DNA from: Deltaproteobacteria bacterium
Lineage (GTDB): Bacteria > Desulfobacterota > Desulfuromonadia > Geobacterales > Pseudopelobacteraceae
Length of the DNA: 20,945 nt
Reading direction: 5' to 3'
NCBI GenBank assembly: GCA_016219145.1
Contig: JACRCG010000104.1
Coordinates: forward strand, 1-20,945
The position numbers were made by a program, and so were the translations under genes. Below the pieces are notes generated by a model that did not search any database, was not told the origin of the DNA, and saw nothing but the letters and a program-made list of their open reading frames with translations. Below, in pieces: positions 14,262-20,945 of this stretch (its first letter is position 1; each line of letters begins with the position of its first letter).

Positions 14262-14528
14262 TCAGCCAATCAAACGGTCATATTCGCTATGTGTTCCTAC
14301 CCAGAACCAGACTACTCCATCAGGAATAGAGACTCCGAGAGCGCGGTAATGCAGGCCAACGCGAACAGAGCAGAACTGTCGGATTTGCTTGAAATGAAGA
14401 GAAGGATGATGAGGGTTCTGTTTCAATAAAGCAAAGTTGGCATCGGCCAGTTGTTGAATTGCGGACGGAAGGCGGGAGTAACAACTCCAGAATCGTGGAG
14501 AAGCCTGATGAATCAAAGCGGTTTGCAT
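14262..14528 (-). CDS. RelE/ParE-like toxin of a compact TA pair
   Basis: The 88-residue protein resembles a RelE/ParE-superfamily group with the pattern TPRFWxCYxxLPxxIQxLADxNFxLLKxxPxHPSLHFK, then SVRVGLHYRALG and VVWFWVGTHSEYDRLI. Here these read SPRFWSCYSRLPSAIQQLAD, HHPSLHFKQI, SVRVGLHYRAL and VVWFWVGTHSEYDRLI. I chose ATG 14528; the longer frame to 14615 lies within the antitoxin gene. It overlaps the antitoxin by 16 bases. It ends about 75 bases from the end of selB, which converges on it. The target of this subgroup is uncertain; ribonuclease is likelier than gyrase inhibition. Confidence 0.82.
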   Translation of the reverse strand: MQTALIHQASPRFWSCYSRLPSAIQQLADANFALLKQNPHHPSLHFKQIRQFCSVRVGLHYRALGVSIPDGVVWFWVGTHSEYDRLIG

Positions 14529-14713
14529 TGGCCAGAGCCATACTGTGCAAGGGCTTCCGCTGCAAGAGAGTCGAGTTTGCCGTTGTCGATATCTGCTGTT
14601 AGAGAATGATCCCATCGTTGAGCGTCAAACTCGTTGAACCAGGAGCGAAATTTACGAAGTTCCGGTTCGGGAAGTGATGCAACTTGAGATTCTATACGTT
14701 GAAGCGATGGCAT
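14513..14713 (-). CDS. Small antitoxin paired with the RelE/ParE-like toxin
   Basis: The 66-residue protein (MPSLQRIESQVASLPEPELR, then KFRSWFNEFDAQRWD, ending SLAAEALAQYGSGQCKPL) has the layout of small acidic antitoxins found before this kind of RelE-like toxin: a helix with LPxxELxxFRxWFxEFDAxxWD and a C-terminal helix EALAxYxxGxCxxL. AAGGAGG lies upstream of ATG 14713, a strong ribosome-binding site. No DNA-binding motif is obvious, so autoregulation is not evident. The gene and toxin lie between converging selB and the oxidoreductase. Confidence 0.8.
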   Translation of the reverse strand: MPSLQRIESQVASLPEPELRKFRSWFNEFDAQRWDHSLTADIDNGKLDSLAAEALAQYGSGQCKPL

Positions 14714-14894
14714 AAAAACCTCCTTAAAATTAACAGGAACAATAGCACGCCGATTGCTAATCCGTCAAACTGAAGAATCTACCTCACCACCGCCCGCACG
14801 GTTTTCATGATGGTCAGCTTTTTCTCTTCATCAACACCTGGTGAGCTGCCGGAAGAAGCCATTTCCCTGTTTTCCGGCGAGACCCCTTAAATAG

Positions 14895-16907
14895 TTAAGC
14901 ACCCCTTACCTCCACCGTCACATCATACAACGTGCTCCCCCGCCCGCCATCAGTCAACCGCTGCGACGTCAGGGCATTCACACCCCGCTCTCCCGGGATA
15001 AACTCGCGCCACCAGACCCCTTCGCTGACCACCGTTCCGGCCGGAACCCGCTCCGTTATCCGCAGGGTGAACTGTACCTCTCCAAGCCCGTTAAAAGCCA
15101 GCACCAGAGCGCCGTCTCTCAATCCACGCGCCTCGGCATCGGCCCGGTTCATCATCAGTTCCATACAGGCCTGTCGTGAACGCAGGGCTTCCTGTTCGTA
15201 AAAGCTTGAGTTGAGCGCATAGGGCGTAGTGGCTGGCTGCAGGCGCAGCGGAAAACCGTCCTGCACGGCATGGGTCGGCAACAGACGCGGCAAAGGTTCC
15301 GCCTCGCGCCGGTTCAGAATTTCGATCAGGCCAGAGGGGGTCAGCCACTCCCGCTTGGGATCGCTGGGCGGCCTGCATGTGATCGCCTCCCCCTGCCGCA
15401 GGCGTTCACTAAGCGCGGTGCCTCGCCAGGGCGTCTCGCAGGCAATCAACTGCTCAATCAGCTTTTCGGCGCTGCTCTGGAAAAATGGTTCACCCCACCC
15501 CATCCCCTCCGCCAGCAGGGAGAACACCTCCCAATTGTTTTTGGACTCTCCAACCGGCGGGATGGCAGCGCAGCAGCGCTGGGCGTGGTATCCGCCGTAA
15601 CTGCGGTACAGATCCGGATGTTCCAGTGACGAAGTGGCCGGCAGGACAATGTCGGCGTAACGGGCGGTGTCAGTCAGGAAGCGTTCGTGTACGACCGTGA
15701 AGAGGTTTTCGCGCTCCAGCCCGCGGATGACGGCGTTCTGATCGGGGGCGATGGCGGCCGGATTGGAATGATAGACATACAGACTCATCACCGGCGGATC
15801 ATCCAGCTTTGTCAAAGCGGCCCCCAACTGGTTCATGCTGACCAGACGAGGCGTTTTATCCATGAAATCCTCGCGCGTGACCGACTGCAACGGAAAGGCC
15901 GCACCGGTGGAAGTACCCAGGAAAATGCCGCCGCCCGGCTTTGACCAGGCGCCGACGACTGCCGGAAGGCAGCTGATCGTTCGCACCGTCATGGCGCCGT
16001 TGCCATAGCGGGTCAAGCCGCTTCCCAGGCGGATAAAAGGCGCCCTGGCCCCGGCATACTCCCGCGCCATACGTTCGATTGCCGCAGCCGGAAGTCCACA
16101 CTCCTCGGACATTCTGGCAGGAGAGCAGTCCGGCAGAATCCGCGCGGCCAGCTCTTCGAAGCCGAGCACATTGGCAATTATGAATTCCCGCTCCAGCAAC
16201 CCTTCCCGCTCGATAACGTGCAGCATCCCCAGCGCCAGCGCGCCGTCGCTGCCGGGACGGATCAGAAAAACCTCGTCGGCGGCATCACAGGTGGGTGTCC
16301 GGTAGGTGTCGATCGCCCAGAGCCGGGCCCCTTTCCTTCTGACCGCCTGAGCGTCCCGCATGGAATGAATGCTGGTTGCAGCGGCATTGATCCCCCACAT
16401 GATCACCAGATCGCTCTCAAGCATTTCGGCCGGATCCATGGCCGGAGTTTCCCCCATCAGCGCCCGCCATCCGGCCTCCTTGGCTGGCGAACAGATGGTT
16501 CGCTCCAGCCGTGAAGCACCGATTTTGTTGAAAAAAGCGTGACCGGCGTTGCGCTGCACAAGTCCCATCGTACCGGCATATGAATAGGGCAGAATGCATT
16601 CGGAGCCGTAACGCTCGATCAGCTTCTGCCAGGACGCACAGATCTGTTCGACGGCATCACCCCATGAGATCGGCTCGAAGCGTCCCTCCCCCTTGGCTCC
16701 GACCCGGCGCAGCGGGGTTGTCAGCCGCAGAGGCGAGTGGACTGTCTGTTCGTAATGGTTCATCTTGGCACAGAGCAGGCCTCCGGTCATGGGATGATCG
16801 GTGTCGCCGGTTATCCGCACAGCGCGGCCATTTTCAACTTCGACCAGCAGACCGCAGGCGTCCGGGCAATCGTAGGGGCAGACGGAGCGGAAAATTTCAG
16901 GTGGCAT
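14895..16907 (-). CDS. Molybdopterin-dependent oxidoreductase (DMSO reductase superfamily), cytoplasmic
   Basis: The 670-residue catalytic subunit carries bis-molybdopterin and one [4Fe-4S] cluster. The cluster site is Cys10-X3-Cys14-X3-Cys18-X27-Cys46 (CPYDCPDAC and LLCAKM). The SPAKEAG segment after Cys139 (RTICSPAKEAG) aligns with the RVUHGPSVAG segment of E. coli FdhF, so Cys139 probably takes the place of selenocysteine as Mo ligand. The C-terminal part (from about 540) is the molydop-binding domain with LMMNRADAEARGLRDGALV. No Tat signal and no adjacent electron-transfer subunit are seen, so it is cytoplasmic and its partner is unknown. AGGAAA precedes ATG 16907; the frame is open up to 17054. 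Substrate cannot be assigned. Confidence 0.9.
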   Translation of the reverse strand: MPPEIFRSVCPYDCPDACGLLVEVENGRAVRITGDTDHPMTGGLLCAKMNHYEQTVHSPLRLTTPLRRVGAKGEGRFEPISWGDAVEQICASWQKLIERYGSECILPYSYAGTMGLVQRNAGHAFFNKIGASRLERTICSPAKEAGWRALMGETPAMDPAEMLESDLVIMWGINAAATSIHSMRDAQAVRRKGARLWAIDTYRTPTCDAADEVFLIRPGSDGALALGMLHVIEREGLLEREFIIANVLGFEELAARILPDCSPARMSEECGLPAAAIERMAREYAGARAPFIRLGSGLTRYGNGAMTVRTISCLPAVVGAWSKPGGGIFLGTSTGAAFPLQSVTREDFMDKTPRLVSMNQLGAALTKLDDPPVMSLYVYHSNPAAIAPDQNAVIRGLERENLFTVVHERFLTDTARYADIVLPATSSLEHPDLYRSYGGYHAQRCCAAIPPVGESKNNWEVFSLLAEGMGWGEPFFQSSAEKLIEQLIACETPWRGTALSERLRQGEAITCRPPSDPKREWLTPSGLIEILNRREAEPLPRLLPTHAVQDGFPLRLQPATTPYALNSSFYEQEALRSRQACMELMMNRADAEARGLRDGALVLAFNGLGEVQFTLRITERVPAGTVVSEGVWWREFIPGERGVNALTSQRLTDGGRGSTLYDVTVEVRGA

Positions 16908-16940
16908 GGCATGATTTCCTTTCAGGGCAGACGTGCTGGC

Positions 16941-16969
16941 ACTATACCTGAAACCAGAAAACATTTGCA
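16941..16969 (-). promoter_or_regulatory. Candidate promoter of the molybdopterin oxidoreductase gene
   Basis: On the minus strand TGCAAA (16964-16969) is followed after 17 bases by TATAGT (16941-16946), about 33 bases before the start codon. The -10 matches 5 of 6, the -35 only about 3 of 6. It lies in the 120-base divergent gap shared with the ACT-domain gene. Confidence 0.3.
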
Positions 16970-17027
16970 GATGAAAACAAATGATGATAACCAAATGTGT
17001 ACGAATATCAGCTCGCGGGAGGAATTC

Positions 17028-17588
17028 ATGACACAGCAGCCAGAAATATTGCACTATGCGGTTTCAGTGGTCGGTAAGGACCGCTCCGGCATTGTGGCCG
17101 GCATCTCCGAGGTGCTCTTCCGTCTGGGATGCAATCTGGCCGACTCCAGCTGTACCATGCTGGCCGGCGAATTCGCCATGATCCTGATCGTCTCGCATCC
17201 GCGCCCCTTCAGCAAGACCAGGCTGCACGACGAACTCAAGCCTGTCTGCGACGGGATGGGCATGTCGCTGGCGGTACGCACCCTGCACGCCGATGAGGTC
17301 ACCCGCCAGGAGACTCACGGCGAGATCTGCGTCATCTCGGTCTACGGCGCCGACCAGCCAGGCATTGTCTACCGTGTGACCCGCGAGCTGGCCGGGAGTG
17401 GTATCAACATCATGGATTTGAATACCAAGCTGATCGGTTCTTACGAGGAACCGGTCTACGTTCTGATGCTTGAGGTGGCTCTGCCGGATGGCTTGACCGC
17501 CGAAACCGTCGAACAGATGCTGGAAAATCTGAAGAATGAGCTGAAAGTTGAAATCGGTGTACGGATAGTAACTCCGGTGGCTTTCTAA
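17028..17588 (+). CDS. Two-ACT-domain protein (GcvR-like regulator)
   Basis: The 186-residue protein consists of two ACT domains. The first spans residues 8-80 (HYAVSVVGKDRSGIVAGISEVLFRLGCNLADSS), the second about 95-180 (VISVYGADQPGIVYRVTRELAGSGINIMDLNTKL). Each has the ligand-binding GxDxPGI loop. The arrangement is that of GcvR (glycine cleavage repressor) and relatives, which sense amino acids such as glycine; no DNA-binding domain is present. GGGAGGA (17017-17023) lies five bases before ATG 17028; the frame is open further upstream without homology. It is followed after two bases by peptide deformylase. A direct role for GcvR-type control in this organism is inference. Confidence 0.87.
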   Translation: MTQQPEILHYAVSVVGKDRSGIVAGISEVLFRLGCNLADSSCTMLAGEFAMILIVSHPRPFSKTRLHDELKPVCDGMGMSLAVRTLHADEVTRQETHGEICVISVYGADQPGIVYRVTRELAGSGINIMDLNTKLIGSYEEPVYVLMLEVALPDGLTAETVEQMLENLKNELKVEIGVRIVTPVAF

Positions 17589-17590
17589 CC

Positions 17591-18097
17591 ATGCCCGTTC
17601 AAGCGATTCTGAAGTATCCTCATCCGATCCTGAAAAAACTGTCTCATCGGGTCGAGCAGATTGATCAAAACGTCCTGGGCCTGATTCAGGATCTGGTGGA
17701 TACGATGCAAGCCGGCCCCGGCTCGGTCGGTGTAGCAGCGCCGCAGATCGGCGTTTCCATGAGAGTTTGCGTAGTGGACGTATCCGGCAATCGCCACGGC
17801 CGGGACAACAACCATGGTCTCTTGTGCATGATCAATCCGGAAATCACCCTGCGCGGCGGCAAGATCGCCGTCATGCGGGAGGGGTGCATGAGCGTGCCGG
17901 ATTATACCGGCGATGTTGAGCGGGCTACCGAGATAACAGTACAGTTCAGCGAACCGGACGGTAACCGCCGGGAAATCAGCGCCAGCGGATTTGAGGCGGT
18001 CGCCATCCAGCATGAAATGGATCATCTGGACGGCATCCTCTTCCTGGACCGCATTGTCAGCATCAAGACCGGGCTGTTTAGACGAAAAAATTATTAA
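17591..18097 (+). CDS. def: Peptide deformylase
   Basis: The enzyme removes the formyl group from the N-terminal Met of new proteins, using an Fe(II) or Zn site. The three motifs are GVAAPQIG (47-54), EGCMSVP (97-103, ligand Cys99) and QHEMDHLDG (ligands His141 and His145, catalytic Glu142). The 168-residue length is normal. ATG 17591 follows the ACT-gene stop after two bases, so the pair is one transcript. No methionyl-tRNA formyltransferase gene follows, unlike the common def-fmt order, which suggests this may be one of more than one def copy. Confidence 0.96.
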   Translation: MPVQAILKYPHPILKKLSHRVEQIDQNVLGLIQDLVDTMQAGPGSVGVAAPQIGVSMRVCVVDVSGNRHGRDNNHGLLCMINPEITLRGGKIAVMREGCMSVPDYTGDVERATEITVQFSEPDGNRREISASGFEAVAIQHEMDHLDGILFLDRIVSIKTGLFRRKNY

Positions 18098-18117
18098 TCC
18101 TGAAAAAAACAGCTGGC

Positions 18118-18246
18118 TCTCACAAAGGCACAAAGAGCACAAAGAAATAAAAGCTTGTTCGGGTTAAAGCATTCACCCATAAGGTTCCATTATTCGCTTT
18201 GATAATCTCTTGATTTTCTTGGTGAACTTTGTGAGCTTTGTGTGAT
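18118..18246. repeat. Palindromic CACAAAG-repeat element, copy A (before amrA)
   Basis: The left arm has three CACAAAG heptamers starting at 18121, 18129 and 18138. The right arm has three inverted units, CTTGGTG at 18218 and CTTTGTG at 18227 and 18236. Units are spaced 8-9 bases, with about 70 bases between the arms. No ORF in it looks real. Copy B with the same layout lies after amrA. The right arm runs into TGTGATAAT (18241-18249), which could serve as an extended -10 for amrA. Confidence 0.75.
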
Positions 18247-18291
18247 AATAGCGGTTCTAAACTGGTTTTTATGAATTGACGGGGTAAAAAA

Positions 18292-18840
18292 ATGTCCGAA
18301 CTCTTGACCGAAAATGAACAGAAGGAACTGCTGAAGATCGCCCGCGACACCGTCACAACGTATGTCACCAGCGGCACAATCCCTGCTGTACTGGCAGACT
18401 CACCCGGACTTAACCTGCAATCCGGCTGTTTTGTCACCATCAAGCAGAAAGGTCAACTGCGCGGCTGCATCGGTAACTTCGTCTCCGACAAGCCGCTCTA
18501 CCTGCTGGTGCAGGAGATGGCGGTATCAGCCGCCACCCGCGACCCGCGCTTCTACCCGATGAAGGCGCATGACCTGGGGGATTTCGAGCTGGATATTTCC
18601 GTCCTCTCGCCGCTCTGGAAAGCCGCTTCGGTTGAGGAAATCCAGGTTGGCACACATGGTATCTACATCATCAAGGGGAGCTATCGCGGGGTGCTGCTTC
18701 CTCAGGTGGCAACCGAATACGGCTGGAATCGTGATGAGTTTCTGCGGCATACCTGCGTCAAGGCCGGACTGCCGGAAAATGCCTGGCAAGGGGAGTGCGA
18801 TATATACTTGTTCAGTGCCCAGGTTTTCGGGGAAACATAA
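18292..18840 (+). CDS. amrA: AMMECR1-family protein, AmmeMemoRadiSam system protein A
   Basis: The 182-residue protein matches the AMMECR1 domain along its whole length: LRGCIG at 56-61 (the family's most conserved motif), SAATRDPRFYPM, DFELDISVLSPL and GSYRGVLLPQVATEYGW near the C-terminus. In bacteria it is usually beside a Memo-family gene and a radical SAM gene (amrB, amrS); neither is adjacent here, although only a ppdK end lies on one side. The biochemical activity of the family is not settled. ATG 18292 has GGGG about seven bases upstream. It stands alone between two CACAAAG elements and may have moved as a unit. Confidence 0.9.
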   Translation: MSELLTENEQKELLKIARDTVTTYVTSGTIPAVLADSPGLNLQSGCFVTIKQKGQLRGCIGNFVSDKPLYLLVQEMAVSAATRDPRFYPMKAHDLGDFELDISVLSPLWKAASVEEIQVGTHGIYIIKGSYRGVLLPQVATEYGWNRDEFLRHTCVKAGLPENAWQGECDIYLFSAQVFGET

Positions 18841-18856
18841 TATCAGAAAATCTGTC

Positions 18857-18964
18857 TCTCACTAAGCTCGCAAAGCACACAAAGGAAGGCAGTTATATTG
18901 TTTAAGCAGCCAAGATATTACTAATAAGCTCTGATTCCTTTGTGTACTTTGTGCCTTTGTGAGG
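18857..18964. repeat. Palindromic CACAAAG-repeat element, copy B (after amrA)
   Basis: The left arm has three CACAAAG-like units at 18860 (CACTAAG), 18869 (CGCAAAG) and 18878 (CACAAAG). The right arm has three inverted CTTTGTG units at 18938, 18947 and 18955. The 8-9 base period is that of copy A, with about 50 bases between arms. The middle shares no clear sequence with the middle of copy A. Confidence 0.75.
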
Positions 18965-18990
18965 GCGTAATTACCGGATTTATTACTATA

Positions 18991-19024
18991 AAAAAGGATG
19001 GACCTTAACCGGCCCATCCTTTTT
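18991..19024. terminator. Bidirectional intrinsic terminator between amrA and ppdK
   Basis: AAAAAGGATGG (18991-19001) pairs perfectly with CCATCCTTTTT (19014-19024), with a further CC/GG inside and a short loop. T-runs occur on both strands, so it can end ppdK transcripts (leftward) and amrA transcripts (rightward). Confidence 0.85.
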
Positions 19025-19046
19025 CTTTTTTCAGTGTCTGAAAGTA

Positions 19047-20945
19047 TCACGCCAGCGCCGCGTGAGCCGCAGCCAGCCTGGCTATCGGCACCCGGAAGGG
19101 TGAGCAGGAAACATAATCCAGCCCGGCTTTATGACAGAATATGACCGAAGCCGGATCGCCGCCATGCTCACCGCAGATGCCCAGCTTGATGCCCGGACGG
19201 GTACTCCGCCCCAGCTGACAGGCCATTTTGACCAGTTTGCCCACCCCGTTCTGATCCAGCGAGACGAAGGGATCTTCCGGCAGAATACCGTTATCGACGT
19301 AGAACGGCAGAAACGAACCGGCGTCGTCGCGCGACAGGCCGAAGGTGGTCTGGGTCAGGTCGTTGGTGCCAAATGAGAAGAACTGCGCTTCGACCGCTAT
19401 TTCGTCAGCGGTCAGTGCAGCGCGCGGCAGCTCGATCATGGTGCCGATCAGATACTCCACGCTGACACCATAACGGGCGATGACCTCGTCGCAGACCGCC
19501 ACGGCATTCTGCTTCAACACTGACAGCTCCTTGACCGTCGCGATCAGCGGAATCATGATTTCCGGCACGATGCTGAAGCCCTCATTCCTGACCAGTTCAC
19601 AGGCCGCTTCCATAATGGCCCGCACCTGCATGTCATAGATTTCGGGATAAGTCAGCCCCAGACGGCAGCCGCGGTGCCCCAGCATCGGATTGAACTCGTG
19701 CAGGAACTCGATCTTGTGCTTCAGGGTGCTGACCGGCACCTTCATGGTTTTGGACAGCTCTTCGATGTCCTTGTCTTCCTGCGGCAGAAACTCGTGCAAC
19801 GGCGGATCAAGCAGGCGGATGGTAACCGGCAGCCCTTTCATCTCACGGAAGATGCCGATAAAATCACCCTTCTGCATCGGCATGATCTTAGCCAGAGCCC
19901 TCTCACGCCCCTCCAGATCCTCGGACAGGATCATCTCTCGCACAGCGGCGATCCGCTCGGCGTCAAAGAACATATGCTCGGTGCGGCAGAGGCCGATCCC
20001 CTCGGCCCCGAACTCACGCGCTACTTTCGAGTCATGCGGTGTATCGGCGTTGGTGCGAACCTTCATGGTGCGGAATGTATCAGCCCATTGCATCAGCTGG
20101 GCAAAATCGCCGGTCAGCTGCGGAGAGACGGTCGGCACAGCTCCCAGCATGACGTCCCCCAAAGAGCCGTCCAGGGTGATTATGTCGCCTTTTTTTACGA
20201 CTACGCCGTTTCTGGCGGTAAAAGTCTCGTTGGCATAATCAACCTTGATATCGCCGCAACCGGCCACACAGCACTTGCCCATGCCGCGGGCGACCACCGC
20301 AGCGTGCGAGGTCATGCCGCCACGGGCCGTCAGAATCCCCTGGGCGGCGTGCATGCCATGAATATCTTCCGGCGAGGTTTCAATGCGTACCAGGATTACC
20401 TTGCGCCCCACTTTGGCTTCGGCCTCGGCCTCGTCAGCGGTAAAGACAACTTCACCGGAAACTGCGCCTGGTGAGGCCGGCAACCCCTTGGCAATGATTA
20501 TTTTCTCGGCTTTGGGGTCGAGCGAGGGGTGCAGCAGCTGATCCAACTGGGAGGGCGCTACGCGCAGCACGGCTGTTTTCTCGTCGATCAATCCTTCTCT
20601 GACCATGTCAACGGCTATCTTGATCGCTGCCGGTGCGGTGCGCTTGCCGTTTCTGGTCTGCAGCATGAAGAGCTTGCCCTTCTCGATCGTGAACTCGATG
20701 TCCTGCATATCCTTGTAATGCTTTTCGAGGATATCGCGGATGGAAGCCAGTTGTTGATAGCACTCCGGCAACACCTCCTCCATGGGCGGCAAGTTGGTGG
20801 CCTTGGCGCGATTGATCGGCTGAGGGGTACGGATACCGGCCACGACATCTTCGCCCTGGGCGTTGACCAGGTATTCGCCGTAAAAATAGTTTTCGCCGGT
20901 GGATGGGTCGCGGGTAAAGGCCACGCCGGTGGCGCAGTCGTTGCC
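19047..20945 (-). CDS. ppdK: Pyruvate, phosphate dikinase, C-terminal part (runs off right edge)
   Basis: PPDK interconverts pyruvate and phosphoenolpyruvate with ATP and phosphate; anaerobes use it for gluconeogenesis. The last 632 residues are present and the frame stays open to the window edge, so about 250 N-terminal residues (start of the ATP-grasp domain) lie outside. Visible are GNDCATGVAFTRDPSTGENY, the swivelling phosphohistidine domain with GGMTSHAAVVARGMGK, and the PEP/pyruvate TIM barrel ending with GICGEHGGDPAS, which holds the catalytic Cys. The gene ends 22 bases before a strong terminator. Its start, promoter and neighbours are not visible. Confidence 0.97.
   Translation of the reverse strand, partial: GNDCATGVAFTRDPSTGENYFYGEYLVNAQGEDVVAGIRTPQPINRAKATNLPPMEEVLPECYQQLASIRDILEKHYKDMQDIEFTIEKGKLFMLQTRNGKRTAPAAIKIAVDMVREGLIDEKTAVLRVAPSQLDQLLHPSLDPKAEKIIIAKGLPASPGAVSGEVVFTADEAEAEAKVGRKVILVRIETSPEDIHGMHAAQGILTARGGMTSHAAVVARGMGKCCVAGCGDIKVDYANETFTARNGVVVKKGDIITLDGSLGDVMLGAVPTVSPQLTGDFAQLMQWADTFRTMKVRTNADTPHDSKVAREFGAEGIGLCRTEHMFFDAERIAAVREMILSEDLEGRERALAKIMPMQKGDFIGIFREMKGLPVTIRLLDPPLHEFLPQEDKDIEELSKTMKVPVSTLKHKIEFLHEFNPMLGHRGCRLGLTYPEIYDMQVRAIMEAACELVRNEGFSIVPEIMIPLIATVKELSVLKQNAVAVCDEVIARYGVSVEYLIGTMIELPRAALTADEIAVEAQFFSFGTNDLTQTTFGLSRDDAGSFLPFYVDNGILPEDPFVSLDQNGVGKLVKMACQLGRSTRPGIKLGICGEHGGDPASVIFCHKAGLDYVSCSPFRVPIARLAAAHAALA

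Noticed and set aside
14779..14862. 27-codon minus-strand frame ending EEKKLTIMKTVRAVVR
   Set aside because: The ending looks protein-like and could be a gene remnant, but there is no proper ribosome-binding site or upstream part, so it was not called.
18120..18443. Minus-strand frame of 107 codons over repeat copy A and the start of amrA
   Set aside because: It is composed of repeat arms and antisense amrA; no start signal or known domain.
18118..18964. CACAAAG repeats as a CRISPR array
   Set aside because: Units are 7 bases at 8-9 base spacing, in inverted groups, without spacers of CRISPR size and without cas genes.
18862..19050. Minus-strand frame of 62 codons after amrA
   Set aside because: It reads through repeat copy B and the terminator, so it is unlikely to be a gene.

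Overview
The window looks like a chromosomal segment of a Geobacter-type anaerobe (Desulfuromonadales/Geobacterales). This is an inference from gene content and protein style: a DnaB with a cysteine-rich insertion, a PilB-like/PilT pair, selB, a cytoplasmic molybdopterin enzyme, an RCKP mini-rubredoxin, pyruvate phosphate dikinase, and GC-rich housekeeping genes. Species cannot be fixed from the sequence alone. No rRNA, tRNA, CRISPR array, insertion sequence or prophage was seen, and no gene-free stretch exceeds about 300 bases.

Layout. At the left edge the 5' part of uvrA runs leftward out of the window, divergent from a DegT/ArnB-type sugar aminotransferase. Next comes an accessory stretch (about 1.93-5.2 kb). 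It holds a YefM/RelE-type toxin-antitoxin (TA) pair, an RCKP mini-rubredoxin with a two-helix membrane protein, an orphan AbrB-like antitoxin, an AT-rich secreted protein, a REP-like hairpin and a DUF4160-DUF2442 pair. This pair runs by a 4-base overlap directly into dnaB, which is followed closely by a degenerate PilB/GspE-like protein and pilT.

A second accessory stretch (9.4-10.9 kb) holds an MNT/HEPN (MntA-HepT) pair and a Phd/VapC pair. A tight rightward operon follows: moaC, mogA/moaB, a small membrane protein and selB. Convergent to it lie a compact RelE/ParE-like TA pair and a 670-residue molybdopterin oxidoreductase, both on the minus strand. Divergent from the oxidoreductase are a two-ACT-domain protein (GcvR-like) and peptide deformylase. 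An AMMECR1-family gene (amrA) then sits between two palindromic CACAAAG-repeat elements, and the 3' part of ppdK enters leftward from the right edge behind a strong terminator.

How the genes fit together. MoaC and MogA make molybdenum cofactor, which the nearby oxidoreductase would use. SelB inserts selenocysteine, but this oxidoreductase has a Cys where E. coli FdhF has selenocysteine. Housekeeping operons are interrupted by single TA-like units: four clear pairs, one likely pair (DUF4160/DUF2442) and one orphan antitoxin. Two of the pairs carry the same CTGTAC/GTACAG operator half-sites although their toxins differ. The most unusual items are the PilB-like pseudo-ATPase next to PilT, the coupling of dnaB to a DUF4160-DUF2442 pair, and the paired CACAAAG elements around amrA.
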